From: an uncultured Lachnospiraceae bacterium | Lineage (GTDB): Bacteria; Bacillota; Clostridia; Lachnospirales; Lachnospiraceae | DNA length: 12,112 nucleotides | Assembly: GCA_910588885.1 (NCBI GenBank) | Contig: CAJUSQ010000094.1 | Span: forward strand, 1-12,112 | Reading direction: 5' to 3' | Shown here: positions 5,472 to 12,112 of the stretch, in pieces | Position numbering within the stretch: position 1 is the first letter of the stretch | Layout: the number at the start of each line of letters is the position of its first letter | Notes under the pieces: model-generated | The model's database searches: none | Seen by the model: only the letters and a program-made list of their open reading frames with translations | What the model was told of the DNA's origin: nothing | Position numbers and translations under genes: made by a program

Positions 5472-8000
5472 ATGCAGAAATACAATGACGAGGAAATACC
5501 CAAGTCAGAACGTATTTCACGTCTGGTAGAACATCTGTTCGAAAAAATGCCGGAGATTGAGGCGGACCGGGCAGTACTCCTGACGGAGTCCTACCGTCAG
5601 ACCGAAGGGGAACCCATGATCACCAGAAGGGCGAAAGCCTTTGCCCATATCTGTGAGAACCTTCCCATCACCATCCGTCCGGAAGAGCTGATAGTCGGCA
5701 GTGCGTCCAAGGCGCCCCGGGGATGCCAGGTATTCCCGGAGTTTTCTTACGAATGGCTGGAAGCGGAGTTTGATACCGTTGCGACAAGAGCGGCGGATCC
5801 CTTCTATATTTCGGAAGAGACCAAGGAGACGCTGCGCAAGGTGTATCCCTATTGGAAGGGCAAGACCACCAGCGAGTTGGCCAGCGCTTATATGGCAAAG
5901 GAAGCCAGAGCGGCCATTGACCACAACATGTTCACCCCGGGCAATTATTTTTATAATGGGGTTGGCCATGTGACCGTCAATTACGGCGATGTGTTAAAGA
6001 GGGGGCTTTCCGGAATCCGGAAGGATGCAGCGGATGCATTGGCAGCCGTGAACCCGGGAGACGCGGACTGCAGCAGGCGGAGCCATTTTCTGGCAGCCGT
6101 GATTTTAAGCTGTGACGCCGCCGTTACATATGCAAACCGGTACGCCGTCCTGGCCCGGCAGGAAGCAGAGAAGGAGCGGGATGCTGCAAGGCGCCGGGAG
6201 CTTCTTACGATTGCGGAAAACTGCAGCAAGGTACCACAGTATGGCGCGGAATCCTTCTGGGAGGCATGCCAGTCCTTCTGGTTTATCCAGATGCTTCTGC
6301 AAATCGAGTCCAGCGGGCATTCCATTTCACCGGGACGGTTTGACCAGTATATGTATCCCTACTATGAGAAGGATCTTAAGGAAGGGAAGCTGACCCGGGA
6401 GCAGGCCCAGGAGCTGATCGACTGTATCTGGGTGAAGCTAAACGACCTGAACAAGGTCAGGGACGCGGCCAGTGCAGAAGGCTTTGCGGGCTACAGCCTG
6501 TTCCAGAACCTGATTGTAGGCGGTCAGGACAAGGAAGGGCTGGATGTGACCAACGACCTGTCCTTTATGTGTATTGACGCCAGCCACCACGTATTTTTAC
6601 CTCAGCCGTCCCTTTCGATCCGGGTGTGGAACAAGTCGCCCCAGGAGCTTTTGATGAAGGCGGCAGGGCTTACCCGGACAGGTATCGGCCTTCCGGCTTA
6701 CTACAACGACGAAGTGATTATCCCTTCGCTGTTATCCAGGGGCCTTACCATGGAGGATGCCAGGGAGTACAATATCATCGGCTGTGTGGAGCCCCAGAAA
6801 TCCGGGAAAACAGACGGCTGGCATGATGCGGCATTTTACAATATGTGCCGCCCGTTAGAACTGGTGTTCTCGAACGGTTACGACAAGGGCGAGCAAATCG
6901 GCCTGCAGACCGGGGACGTTACGAAGATGGAGACCTTCGAGGAATTTTATGATGCCTATAAAAAGCAGACCGGCTATATGATTTCCCTGCTGGTCAATGC
7001 GGACAATGCCATTGATGTGGCCCATGCGGAACGCTGCCCGCTGCCGTTTTTATCCGGTATGGTGGAAGACTGCATCGGAAGGGGCAAGAGCGTCCAGGAG
7101 GGCGGAGCCGTTTACAACTTTACCGGGCCCCAGGGCTTCGGCATTGCCAATATGGCGGATTCCCTCTATGCGGTGAAGACCTTGGTATATGAAGAGAAGA
7201 AGATTACCATGGCAGAGCTGAAGGCTGCGCTGGAGTATAACTTCGGCAAGGGATTGGCAGAGGACAAGCTTTCCGGGATTACGGCCAACCTGATTGGGGA
7301 ACTGACGGCCAGAGGGCAGCAGGTAACCCAGGCGGATGTTGAGAAAATCGTTTCCCTGGTGGCGGAGATGGCCAAAGGCAGCAGCCAGGACAACCGGAGA
7401 TATGCACAGATCCGCGAAATGCTGGACGAAGTACCCAAATTCGGCAATGACATTCCGGAAGTGGACGCCTTTGCGAGAGATGTGGCCTATACCTATACCA
7501 GGCCCATGGAAACCTATCGGAACCCAAGGGGCGGTCAGTTCCAGGCAGGCTTATATCCGGTTTCGGCCAATGTGCCCTTAGGCGCTCAGACCGGGGCAAC
7601 GCCCGATGGACGTTATGCCGGGACGCCGGTGGCAGACGGGGTATCCCCTTCCGCCGGAAAAGACACCCACGGGCCTACTTCGGCGGCCAATTCCGTATCC
7701 GGCCTGGATCATTACATTGCATCCAACGGAACCCTGTACAATCAGAAATTCCATCCCTCCGCACTGGCAGGACGTAAGGGCCTTGAAAACTTCGTGGCTC
7801 TGATCCGGGCCTATTTTGACCAGAAGGGCAGCCACATGCAGTTTAACGTGGTAGACCGGGAGACGCTTTTGGACGCACAGGCCCATCCGGAGAAATACAA
7901 GGGCCTGGTGGTGCGGGTCGCAGGCTACAGCGCTTTATTTACCACCTTGTCCAAGTCGCTGCAGGACGACATTATCAGAAGAACGGAGCAGGGATTCTAA
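5472..8000 (+). CDS. B12-independent (glycyl radical) 1,2-propanediol/glycerol dehydratase
   Basis: An 842-residue glycyl radical enzyme, the expected length for diol dehydratases. It dehydrates 1,2-propanediol to propionaldehyde (glycerol to 3-hydroxypropionaldehyde in close relatives) by a radical mechanism that is oxygen-sensitive. The glycyl radical motif RVAGYSA at 815-821 gives Gly818, and the thiyl radical site GCVEP gives Cys438 with Glu440. Residues aligned from memory with the Clostridium butyricum glycerol dehydratase site are kept: His166, His283 and Ser284 (GHS), Tyr341, Asp452. The PFL-like domain is about 15-690 and the glycine radical domain about 710-842. The N-terminus matches the glycerol dehydratase family with only a few extra residues, so no added encapsulation peptide is seen. 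Propanediol is preferred as substrate from the aldolase neighbours; choline lyase (CutC) is unlikely. The start follows AAGGATGTGA, 7 bases upstream. Confidence 0.92.
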   Translation: MQKYNDEEIPKSERISRLVEHLFEKMPEIEADRAVLLTESYRQTEGEPMITRRAKAFAHICENLPITIRPEELIVGSASKAPRGCQVFPEFSYEWLEAEFDTVATRAADPFYISEETKETLRKVYPYWKGKTTSELASAYMAKEARAAIDHNMFTPGNYFYNGVGHVTVNYGDVLKRGLSGIRKDAADALAAVNPGDADCSRRSHFLAAVILSCDAAVTYANRYAVLARQEAEKERDAARRRELLTIAENCSKVPQYGAESFWEACQSFWFIQMLLQIESSGHSISPGRFDQYMYPYYEKDLKEGKLTREQAQELIDCIWVKLNDLNKVRDAASAEGFAGYSLFQNLIVGGQDKEGLDVTNDLSFMCIDASHHVFLPQPSLSIRVWNKSPQELLMKAAGLTRTGIGLPAYYNDEVIIPSLLSRGLTMEDAREYNIIGCVEPQKSGKTDGWHDAAFYNMCRPLELVFSNGYDKGEQIGLQTGDVTKMETFEEFYDAYKKQTGYMISLLVNADNAIDVAHAERCPLPFLSGMVEDCIGRGKSVQEGGAVYNFTGPQGFGIANMADSLYAVKTLVYEEKKITMAELKAALEYNFGKGLAEDKLSGITANLIGELTARGQQVTQADVEKIVSLVAEMAKGSSQDNRRYAQIREMLDEVPKFGNDIPEVDAFARDVAYTYTRPMETYRNPRGGQFQAGLYPVSANVPLGAQTGATPDGRYAGTPVADGVSPSAGKDTHGPTSAANSVSGLDHYIASNGTLYNQKFHPSALAGRKGLENFVALIRAYFDQKGSHMQFNVVDRETLLDAQAHPEKYKGLVVRVAGYSALFTTLSKSLQDDIIRRTEQGF

Positions 8001-8792
8001 ATGAGCAGAGAATATTTGCAGGTAAAAGGAAGAATTTTTGACATCCAGAAGTTTTCTGTCCATGACGGGCCGGGCATCCGTACCATCGTTTTTTTCAAAG
8101 GCTGTGTCCTAAGGTGCCGCTGGTGCTGCAACCCCGAATCCCAACGGTATGAAATTGAAAAAATGCTGGTGGGCGGGAAGGAAAAGACCATCGGCCGGGA
8201 TGTGACCGTAGAGGAAGTGCTGTTGGAGATTTCCCAGGATCGGATCTTTTACCGCAGAAGCGGCGGGGGTGTAACCCTCTCTGGCGGAGAAGCCCTGTGC
8301 CAGCCGGAATTTGGAAGCGCGCTGCTTCTGGCCCTGAAGGAAAACGGCTACCATACGGCCATGGAATCTATGGCCTGTGCCGAATTTTCCACGATAGAGC
8401 GGTATCTTCCCAATCTGGACTTGTATTTGATGGATATCAAGCATATGGACAGTGGGAAGCACAAAGCCTATACCGGAAGAAGCAATGAGCTGATGTTGGA
8501 AAACGCGAAAAAAATCGCAGGATCCGGTACGAAGCTGATCATCCGGGTTCCGGTGATTCCGGGCTTCAACGATACGCCCGGGGAAATCCGTGCCATTGCC
8601 AGGTTTGCGGCGGCGCTGCCGGGAGTGGAAGAAATGCATTTACTGCCCTACCATCGTCTGGGACAGGATAAATATCAGGGATTAGGCAGAGATTATCCCA
8701 TGGGAGATGTGCTGCCGCCTGCCAATGAAACCATGCAGGGACTTTTGTCAGAAGTATTAAATGCAGGTTTAAAAGGGCAGATTGGCGGTTAA
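8001..8792 (+). CDS. Radical SAM activating enzyme of the diol dehydratase
   Basis: This 263-residue protein installs the glycyl radical on the dehydratase using S-adenosylmethionine and a [4Fe-4S] cluster. The cluster motif CxxxCxxC is Cys35-Cys39-Cys42 (GCVLRCRWC). SAM-binding SGGE is at 94-97, and DIKHMD (145-150), VPVIPGFND (183-191) and LLPYHRLGQDKY (214-225) are typical of the pyruvate formate-lyase activase family. The start codon follows the dehydratase stop with no gap, so the two are probably translationally coupled. Many glycerol dehydratase and related activases are about 300 residues with an inserted ferredoxin-like domain carrying extra cysteines after the first motif. Here the corresponding stretch (44-90) has no cysteine, so this is the short, single-cluster form. 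Confidence 0.92.
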   Translation: MSREYLQVKGRIFDIQKFSVHDGPGIRTIVFFKGCVLRCRWCCNPESQRYEIEKMLVGGKEKTIGRDVTVEEVLLEISQDRIFYRRSGGGVTLSGGEALCQPEFGSALLLALKENGYHTAMESMACAEFSTIERYLPNLDLYLMDIKHMDSGKHKAYTGRSNELMLENAKKIAGSGTKLIIRVPVIPGFNDTPGEIRAIARFAAALPGVEEMHLLPYHRLGQDKYQGLGRDYPMGDVLPPANETMQGLLSEVLNAGLKGQIGG

Positions 8793-8832
8793 TATACATT
8801 ATATTCACTTAAAATTAAAGGAGGATTTTATT

Positions 8833-9639
8833 ATGGTATCAGAATACGAAATCAAAAAACAGATTTGTGACATCGGAAAAAGGATCTATGACCGCAATAT
8901 GGTGGCAGCCAATGACGGCAATATTTCCGTAAAGCTCAACGACGACGAGTTCCTGTGCACACCCACCGGCGTATCCAAAGGCTTTATGACTCCGGAATAT
9001 ATCTGCAAGGTAGACAGAAAGGGCAATGTCATCCAGGCAAACTCCGGCTTCAAGCCCTCCTCCGAGATCAAAATGCATATGAGGGTATATGAGGAACGTC
9101 CGGACGTAAATTCCGTAGTACACGCACACCCCATGTATGCCACCAGCTTTGCCATCGCAGGCATTCCGCTGACCCAGCCGATTATGCCGGAAGCCGTAAT
9201 CGCTTTGGGCTGCGTTCCCATTGCAAAGTACGGCCGTCCTTCCACTATGGAGATTCCGGATGCCGTTTCCGAATACGTACAGTATTTTGACGCGGTGCTT
9301 CTGGAAAACCACGGCGCGCTGACCTACTCCGATTCCCTGCTGGCCGCATATTTGAAGATGGAATCCGTAGAGTTCTATGCACAGCTTCTGTATCAATCCA
9401 AGATGCTGGGCGGCCCGAAGGAATTCACACCTCAGCAGGTAGAAGACCTGTACGAGATCCGCAGGCAGTTCGGCATGGCAGGCCGTCATCCGGCAAACCT
9501 CTGCCCCAACACCAAGGAAGGCAAGCCCAGCTGCCATAACTGCGGCGGGAACTGCGGCGGCCATAAGAACGAGAACAGCGCCGAGCTGGTTTCGGAAATC
9601 ACCAAGAAGGTGATGGAACAGTTAGGCTTTTCCAAATAA
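8833..9639 (+). CDS. Class II (fuculose/rhamnulose-phosphate-type) aldolase with C-terminal encapsulation peptide
   Basis: A 268-residue protein whose first 215 residues are a full class II aldolase: NDGNIS at 27-32, TPTGVSKG at 43-50, PSSE with catalytic Glu78, zinc ligands His98 and His100 (HAHP), and His160 (LENHG). It should split L-fuculose-1-P or L-rhamnulose-1-P to DHAP and lactaldehyde. The tail is added: a glycine/cysteine-rich linker with Cys224, Cys234, Cys237 and Cys241, then a helix AELVSEITKKVMEQLGF (250-266). Its spaced hydrophobic residues match microcompartment encapsulation peptides. GRM5-type loci are known to carry such an aldolase, which places lactaldehyde formation inside or at the shell. 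The start is set by AAAGGAGG 8 bases before ATG 8833. A 40-base gap separates it from the activase, and it lies in the same operon. Confidence 0.92.
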   Translation: MVSEYEIKKQICDIGKRIYDRNMVAANDGNISVKLNDDEFLCTPTGVSKGFMTPEYICKVDRKGNVIQANSGFKPSSEIKMHMRVYEERPDVNSVVHAHPMYATSFAIAGIPLTQPIMPEAVIALGCVPIAKYGRPSTMEIPDAVSEYVQYFDAVLLENHGALTYSDSLLAAYLKMESVEFYAQLLYQSKMLGGPKEFTPQQVEDLYEIRRQFGMAGRHPANLCPNTKEGKPSCHNCGGNCGGHKNENSAELVSEITKKVMEQLGFSK

Positions 9640-9655
9640 GCACACCAAAGTATAT

Positions 9656-9688
9656 ACCGATTAAGTGCGGAGAATACAATACATCGGT
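9656..9688 (+). repeat. Small hairpin in the aldolase-HbpS intergenic gap
   Basis: ACCGAT (9656-9661) can pair with ATCGGT (9683-9688) around a 21-base loop within the 66-base gap. There is no T-tract, so it is not a terminator; a role in mRNA processing is possible but unsupported. Confidence 0.25.
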
Positions 9689-9705
9689 TAGAAAGGGCGC
9701 AGCTT

Positions 9706-10230
9706 ATGGAAGAGAAGAACGTAACCGAAATCATCACCCGTATCGTACAGGAGCTGATGGCTCAGGGAAAGGCGGCGGACGGCGCCGGAACGGATTCCGG
9801 CAAAGGAACGGACGTGACCCTGCGTATGGCGGTAGCACTGATTGAGCGGATCGAAGCGGAGGCTGCCCGTATGGGCGTAAATGCAGTTATTGCAGTGGCC
9901 AACAAGGGCGGAAGGCCCGTTGCCGTTCACTGTATGGACGAGTCCTTTATCGCCAGCTACGATGTCGCTTTAAATAAGGCGTACACCTGTGCGGCATTAA
10001 AGATGGATACCGCAAAGCTCAAGCAGCTAAGCCAGCCGGGCGGCCCCCTGTACGGGATCCAGCACACCAACGGAGGGCAGATCGTGATCTTCGGCGGCGG
10101 AGTTCCCATTACATACGGCGGGAAGGTCATCGGGGGCCTGGGCGTCAGCGGCGGAAGCGAAGCCCAAGATACCGCACTGGCCGAATATGGTGAGAAACTG
10201 ATAAAGGAGGCATTGGACTTATGGCAGTAA
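9706..10230 (+). CDS. GlcG/HbpS-like (PduO C-terminal type) protein with N-terminal encapsulation helix
   Basis: A 174-residue protein. Residues about 36-174 are a GlcG/HbpS (DUF336) domain, with KAYTCAALKMDTAKL, QPGGPLYGIQHTNGG and a GGLGVSGGSEAQD signature. Members include the C-terminal domain of PduO and a haem-binding protein, HbpS; the molecular role in microcompartments is not settled. The first 20 residues (NVTEIITRIVQELMAQ) form an amphipathic helix and are followed by a flexible Gly/Asp-rich linker (about 22-35). That is the layout of an N-terminal encapsulation peptide, so it is probably carried inside the compartment. The ATG follows AAAGGG with an 8-base gap. Its end overlaps the next gene by 10 bases, so the two are probably co-translated. 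Cofactor binding cannot be read from the sequence. Confidence 0.85.
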   Translation: MEEKNVTEIITRIVQELMAQGKAADGAGTDSGKGTDVTLRMAVALIERIEAEAARMGVNAVIAVANKGGRPVAVHCMDESFIASYDVALNKAYTCAALKMDTAKLKQLSQPGGPLYGIQHTNGGQIVIFGGGVPITYGGKVIGGLGVSGGSEAQDTALAEYGEKLIKEALDLWQ

Positions 10231-11615
10231 ATGAGTCAGAATTGCGGCTGATCGTTTCGGAAGTCGTGAAAAAGCTCACGGAAGAGAATGCGGCCCCCAT
10301 CGGGCAGCTGGGCATTTTCAACGATATGAATACGGCAATTGCAGCCGCAAAAGACGCGCAGAAAGTAATGCAGCAAATGCCTATGGATTTCCGTGAAAAA
10401 ATTATCGGAAAAATCCGTGAGAAAATCTTGGAAAACGCAGAACTTTTTGCTAAAATGGGTGTAGAAGAAACAGGCATGGGAAATGTAGGCCATAAAATCT
10501 TAAAGCACCGCCTGGTGGCAGAGAAGACACCGGGAACCGAAGACATTACCACAACCGCATGGTCCGGAGACCGTGGGTTGACTTTAATAGAAATGGGGCC
10601 CTTCGGGGTCATCGGGGCGATTACGCCCTGCACCAATCCAAGTGAAACCATCCTGTGCAACAGCATCGGAATGCTGGCAGGCGGCAATACGGTAGTATTC
10701 TGCCCCCATCCGGCAGCCATTAAGGTTTCCAATTTTGCCGTGGACCTGGTAAACAGGGCTTCCATGGAAGTAGGCGGGCCTGTGAATATCGCGGTGTCCT
10801 TAGAGCATCCGACCATGGAGACCAGCGCCATTATGATGAAGCATCCGGATATCCATATGATTGCGGCTACCGGAGGCCCGGGCGTTGTTACTACGGTGCT
10901 TTCCTCCGGAAAACGGGGCATCGGCGCAGGAGCCGGCAATCCCCCGGCCCTGGTGGACGAGACGGCGGATATCCGCAAAGCAGCTATGGACATTGTGAAC
11001 GGCTGTACCTTTGACAACAACCTGCCTTGCATTGCAGAGAAGGAAGTGGTGGTTGTGGATTCCGTGGCCGACGAGCTGATCCACTGGATGCTGGAGGAAT
11101 GCGGCTGCTACATGGCCTCCAAGGAAGAGCAGGAGAAGCTGATCGGAACCGTATTTACCAAAGGGACTGTTTTGAACCGGAACTGCGTGGGACGCAGCGC
11201 CAAGGCGCTTCTTGCCATGATCGGCGTAACCGTACCGGACGAGATCCGCTGCATTATTTTTGAAGGAGAGAAAGAACATCCGCTGATTGCAGAGGAGCTG
11301 ATGATGCCGATTTTGGGAATCGTACGTGCCAAGGATATTGATGATGCCATTGAGAAAGCCGTTTGGCTGGAGCACGGCAACCGTCATTCCGCCCACATGC
11401 ATTCCAAGAACATCGACAATCTGACCCGTTATGGGAAAGCCATTGATACGGCGATTTTTGTAAAAAACGGACCGTCCTATGCAGCACTGGGCTTCGGTGG
11501 CGAGGGATATTGCACCTTTACCATTGCAAGCCGTACCGGGGAAGGTCTGACCTCGGCCAGCAGCTTTACCAAAAAACGCCGCTGCGTGATGTCGGACAGC
11601 TTATGCATCAGATAG
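10221..11615 (+). CDS. pduP: CoA-acylating propionaldehyde dehydrogenase with N-terminal encapsulation peptide
   Basis: A 464-residue PduP/EutE-type aldehyde dehydrogenase that oxidises propionaldehyde with NAD+ and CoA to propionyl-CoA. The catalytic cysteine is Cys270 (FDNNLPC at 264-270). The nucleotide-binding region includes PFGVIGAITPCTNPSET (127-143), and ATGGPGVV (216-223) and GAGAGNPP (235-242) are typical of acylating enzymes. Residues 4-21 (NESELRLIVSEVVKKLTE) form the classic PduP encapsulation helix, followed by a short linker. The ribosome binding site GGAGG lies 10 bases before the ATG, inside the end of the preceding gene. The NADH it makes can be used by the following alcohol dehydrogenase. 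Acetaldehyde use (EutE-like) is possible; the locus favours propionaldehyde. Confidence 0.92.
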   Translation: MAVNESELRLIVSEVVKKLTEENAAPIGQLGIFNDMNTAIAAAKDAQKVMQQMPMDFREKIIGKIREKILENAELFAKMGVEETGMGNVGHKILKHRLVAEKTPGTEDITTTAWSGDRGLTLIEMGPFGVIGAITPCTNPSETILCNSIGMLAGGNTVVFCPHPAAIKVSNFAVDLVNRASMEVGGPVNIAVSLEHPTMETSAIMMKHPDIHMIAATGGPGVVTTVLSSGKRGIGAGAGNPPALVDETADIRKAAMDIVNGCTFDNNLPCIAEKEVVVVDSVADELIHWMLEECGCYMASKEEQEKLIGTVFTKGTVLNRNCVGRSAKALLAMIGVTVPDEIRCIIFEGEKEHPLIAEELMMPILGIVRAKDIDDAIEKAVWLEHGNRHSAHMHSKNIDNLTRYGKAIDTAIFVKNGPSYAALGFGGEGYCTFTIASRTGEGLTSASSFTKKRRCVMSDSLCIR

Positions 11616-11628
11616 GAGGAACAGATTC

Positions 11629-12112
11629 ATGGCAATGAATGAAAGAGAGATAGAAGCCATCGTAAAACAAGTGTTGGATGGCATGCGGGACCCCAGCGCC
11701 TTAAGCGGCAGTACTTCCAAAGCAGCCGGGCCGATTCCCGCTAAGAGCCGGGCGGCCATGCTGACGGCTTTGGAGAATTATGAGATCAAGGAATTTCCCA
11801 TCCCCGAACTGGGGGATGACGATATCCTGGTAAAAGTAGAGGGCTGCGGCATCTGCGGCACCGACGCCCACGAGTTCAAGCGGGACCCCTTCGGGCTGAT
11901 TCCTTTGGTATTGGGCCATGAGGGAACCGGGGAAATCGTAAAAATGGGCAAGAACGTAAAAATAGACAGCGCAGGAAAGCCTTTGGCCCTTGGGGACAAA
12001 GTAGTGACCTGTATGATTTTCAAAGACAATCCGGACATTACCATGTTCGACCTGAATAAACAGAACGTAGGCGGCGCCGACGTATACGGCCTTTTGCCGG
12101 ACGACGACAACC
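11629..12112 (+). CDS. Zinc alcohol dehydrogenase with N-terminal encapsulation helix (partial, runs off the window)
   Basis: The first 161 residues of a medium-chain dehydrogenase. The catalytic zinc site appears as Cys76 in GCGICGTDAHEF (72-83) and His97-Glu98 in GHEGTG. Residues 4-20 (NEREIEAIVKQVLDGMR) form an amphipathic helix like those on the neighbouring cargo proteins, and a Ser/Gly/Ala-rich linker (about 22-38) leads to the enzyme at about 43. It likely reduces propionaldehyde to propanol, or lactaldehyde to propanediol, recycling NADH inside the compartment. AGGAGG at 11614-11619 overlaps the previous stop codon and sits 9 bases before the ATG. The four closely spaced cysteines of a structural zinc lobe are not seen in the part present. 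The NAD-binding domain lies beyond the end. Confidence 0.9.
   Translation, partial: MAMNEREIEAIVKQVLDGMRDPSALSGSTSKAAGPIPAKSRAAMLTALENYEIKEFPIPELGDDDILVKVEGCGICGTDAHEFKRDPFGLIPLVLGHEGTGEIVKMGKNVKIDSAGKPLALGDKVVTCMIFKDNPDITMFDLNKQNVGGADVYGLLPDDDN

Noticed and set aside
5472..8000. Choline trimethylamine-lyase (CutC) as identity of the glycyl radical enzyme
   Set aside because: GHSISPGRFDQY, the N-terminal segment and the neighbouring deoxysugar-type aldolases fit the glycerol/propanediol dehydratase branch better.
10145..11032. A 295-codon open frame on the minus strand
   Set aside because: It is antisense to pduP, whose catalytic and cofactor motifs are clear; the minus-strand protein is low-complexity Ser/Pro/Ile-rich.

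Overview
The window looks like chromosomal DNA of an anaerobic gut Firmicute, most likely a Lachnospiraceae/Clostridia species. The reasons are strong AGGAGG-type ribosome binding sites, sigma-A promoters with 17-base spacers, and a B12-independent glycyl-radical diol dehydratase cluster. The placement is inferred from gene content; no 16S or other marker gene is present.

Left part (1-2400): two ordinary single-gene units. A small coiled-coil protein with a C-terminal J-domain-like segment (221-703) has a good promoter and terminator. A cytoplasmic-type L-asparaginase (1187-2197) follows. Between them sits a 141-bp hairpin-rich element (833-973) with perfect 12-bp terminal inverted repeats and a perfect flanking 8-bp direct repeat, the signature of a small non-autonomous transposable element (MITE). 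The asparaginase promoter lies just downstream of it.

Middle part (about 2400-3721): a decayed patch of accessory DNA holding remnants of three genes in order: a TetR-type regulator without most of its DNA-binding domain, a CPBP intramembrane protease with a frame break near its start, and the first residues of a cysteine-rich KTR protein.

Right part (3730-12112): the main system, the start of a glycyl-radical-enzyme microcompartment (GRM) locus of the fucose/rhamnose (GRM5-like) type. A tandem class II aldolase, whose second half has lost its catalytic residues, has its own consensus promoter, long A-rich leader and terminator (3747-5363). A second, closely similar promoter (5386-5414) then drives an operon: B12-independent propanediol dehydratase, its radical SAM activase, a class II (fuculose-phosphate-type) aldolase with a C-terminal encapsulation peptide, a GlcG/HbpS-like protein, a CoA-acylating propionaldehyde dehydrogenase and a zinc alcohol dehydrogenase cut by the window end. 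The last three each have an N-terminal encapsulation-like helix.

Inferred pathway: fuculose-1-P or rhamnulose-1-P is split to DHAP and lactaldehyde; lactaldehyde is reduced to 1,2-propanediol; the radical enzyme dehydrates this to propionaldehyde; the aldehyde is oxidised to propionyl-CoA (making NADH) or reduced to propanol (using NADH). No shell protein gene is visible, so the compartment is inferred from the encapsulation peptides and enzyme set. Shell genes would be expected beyond 12112.
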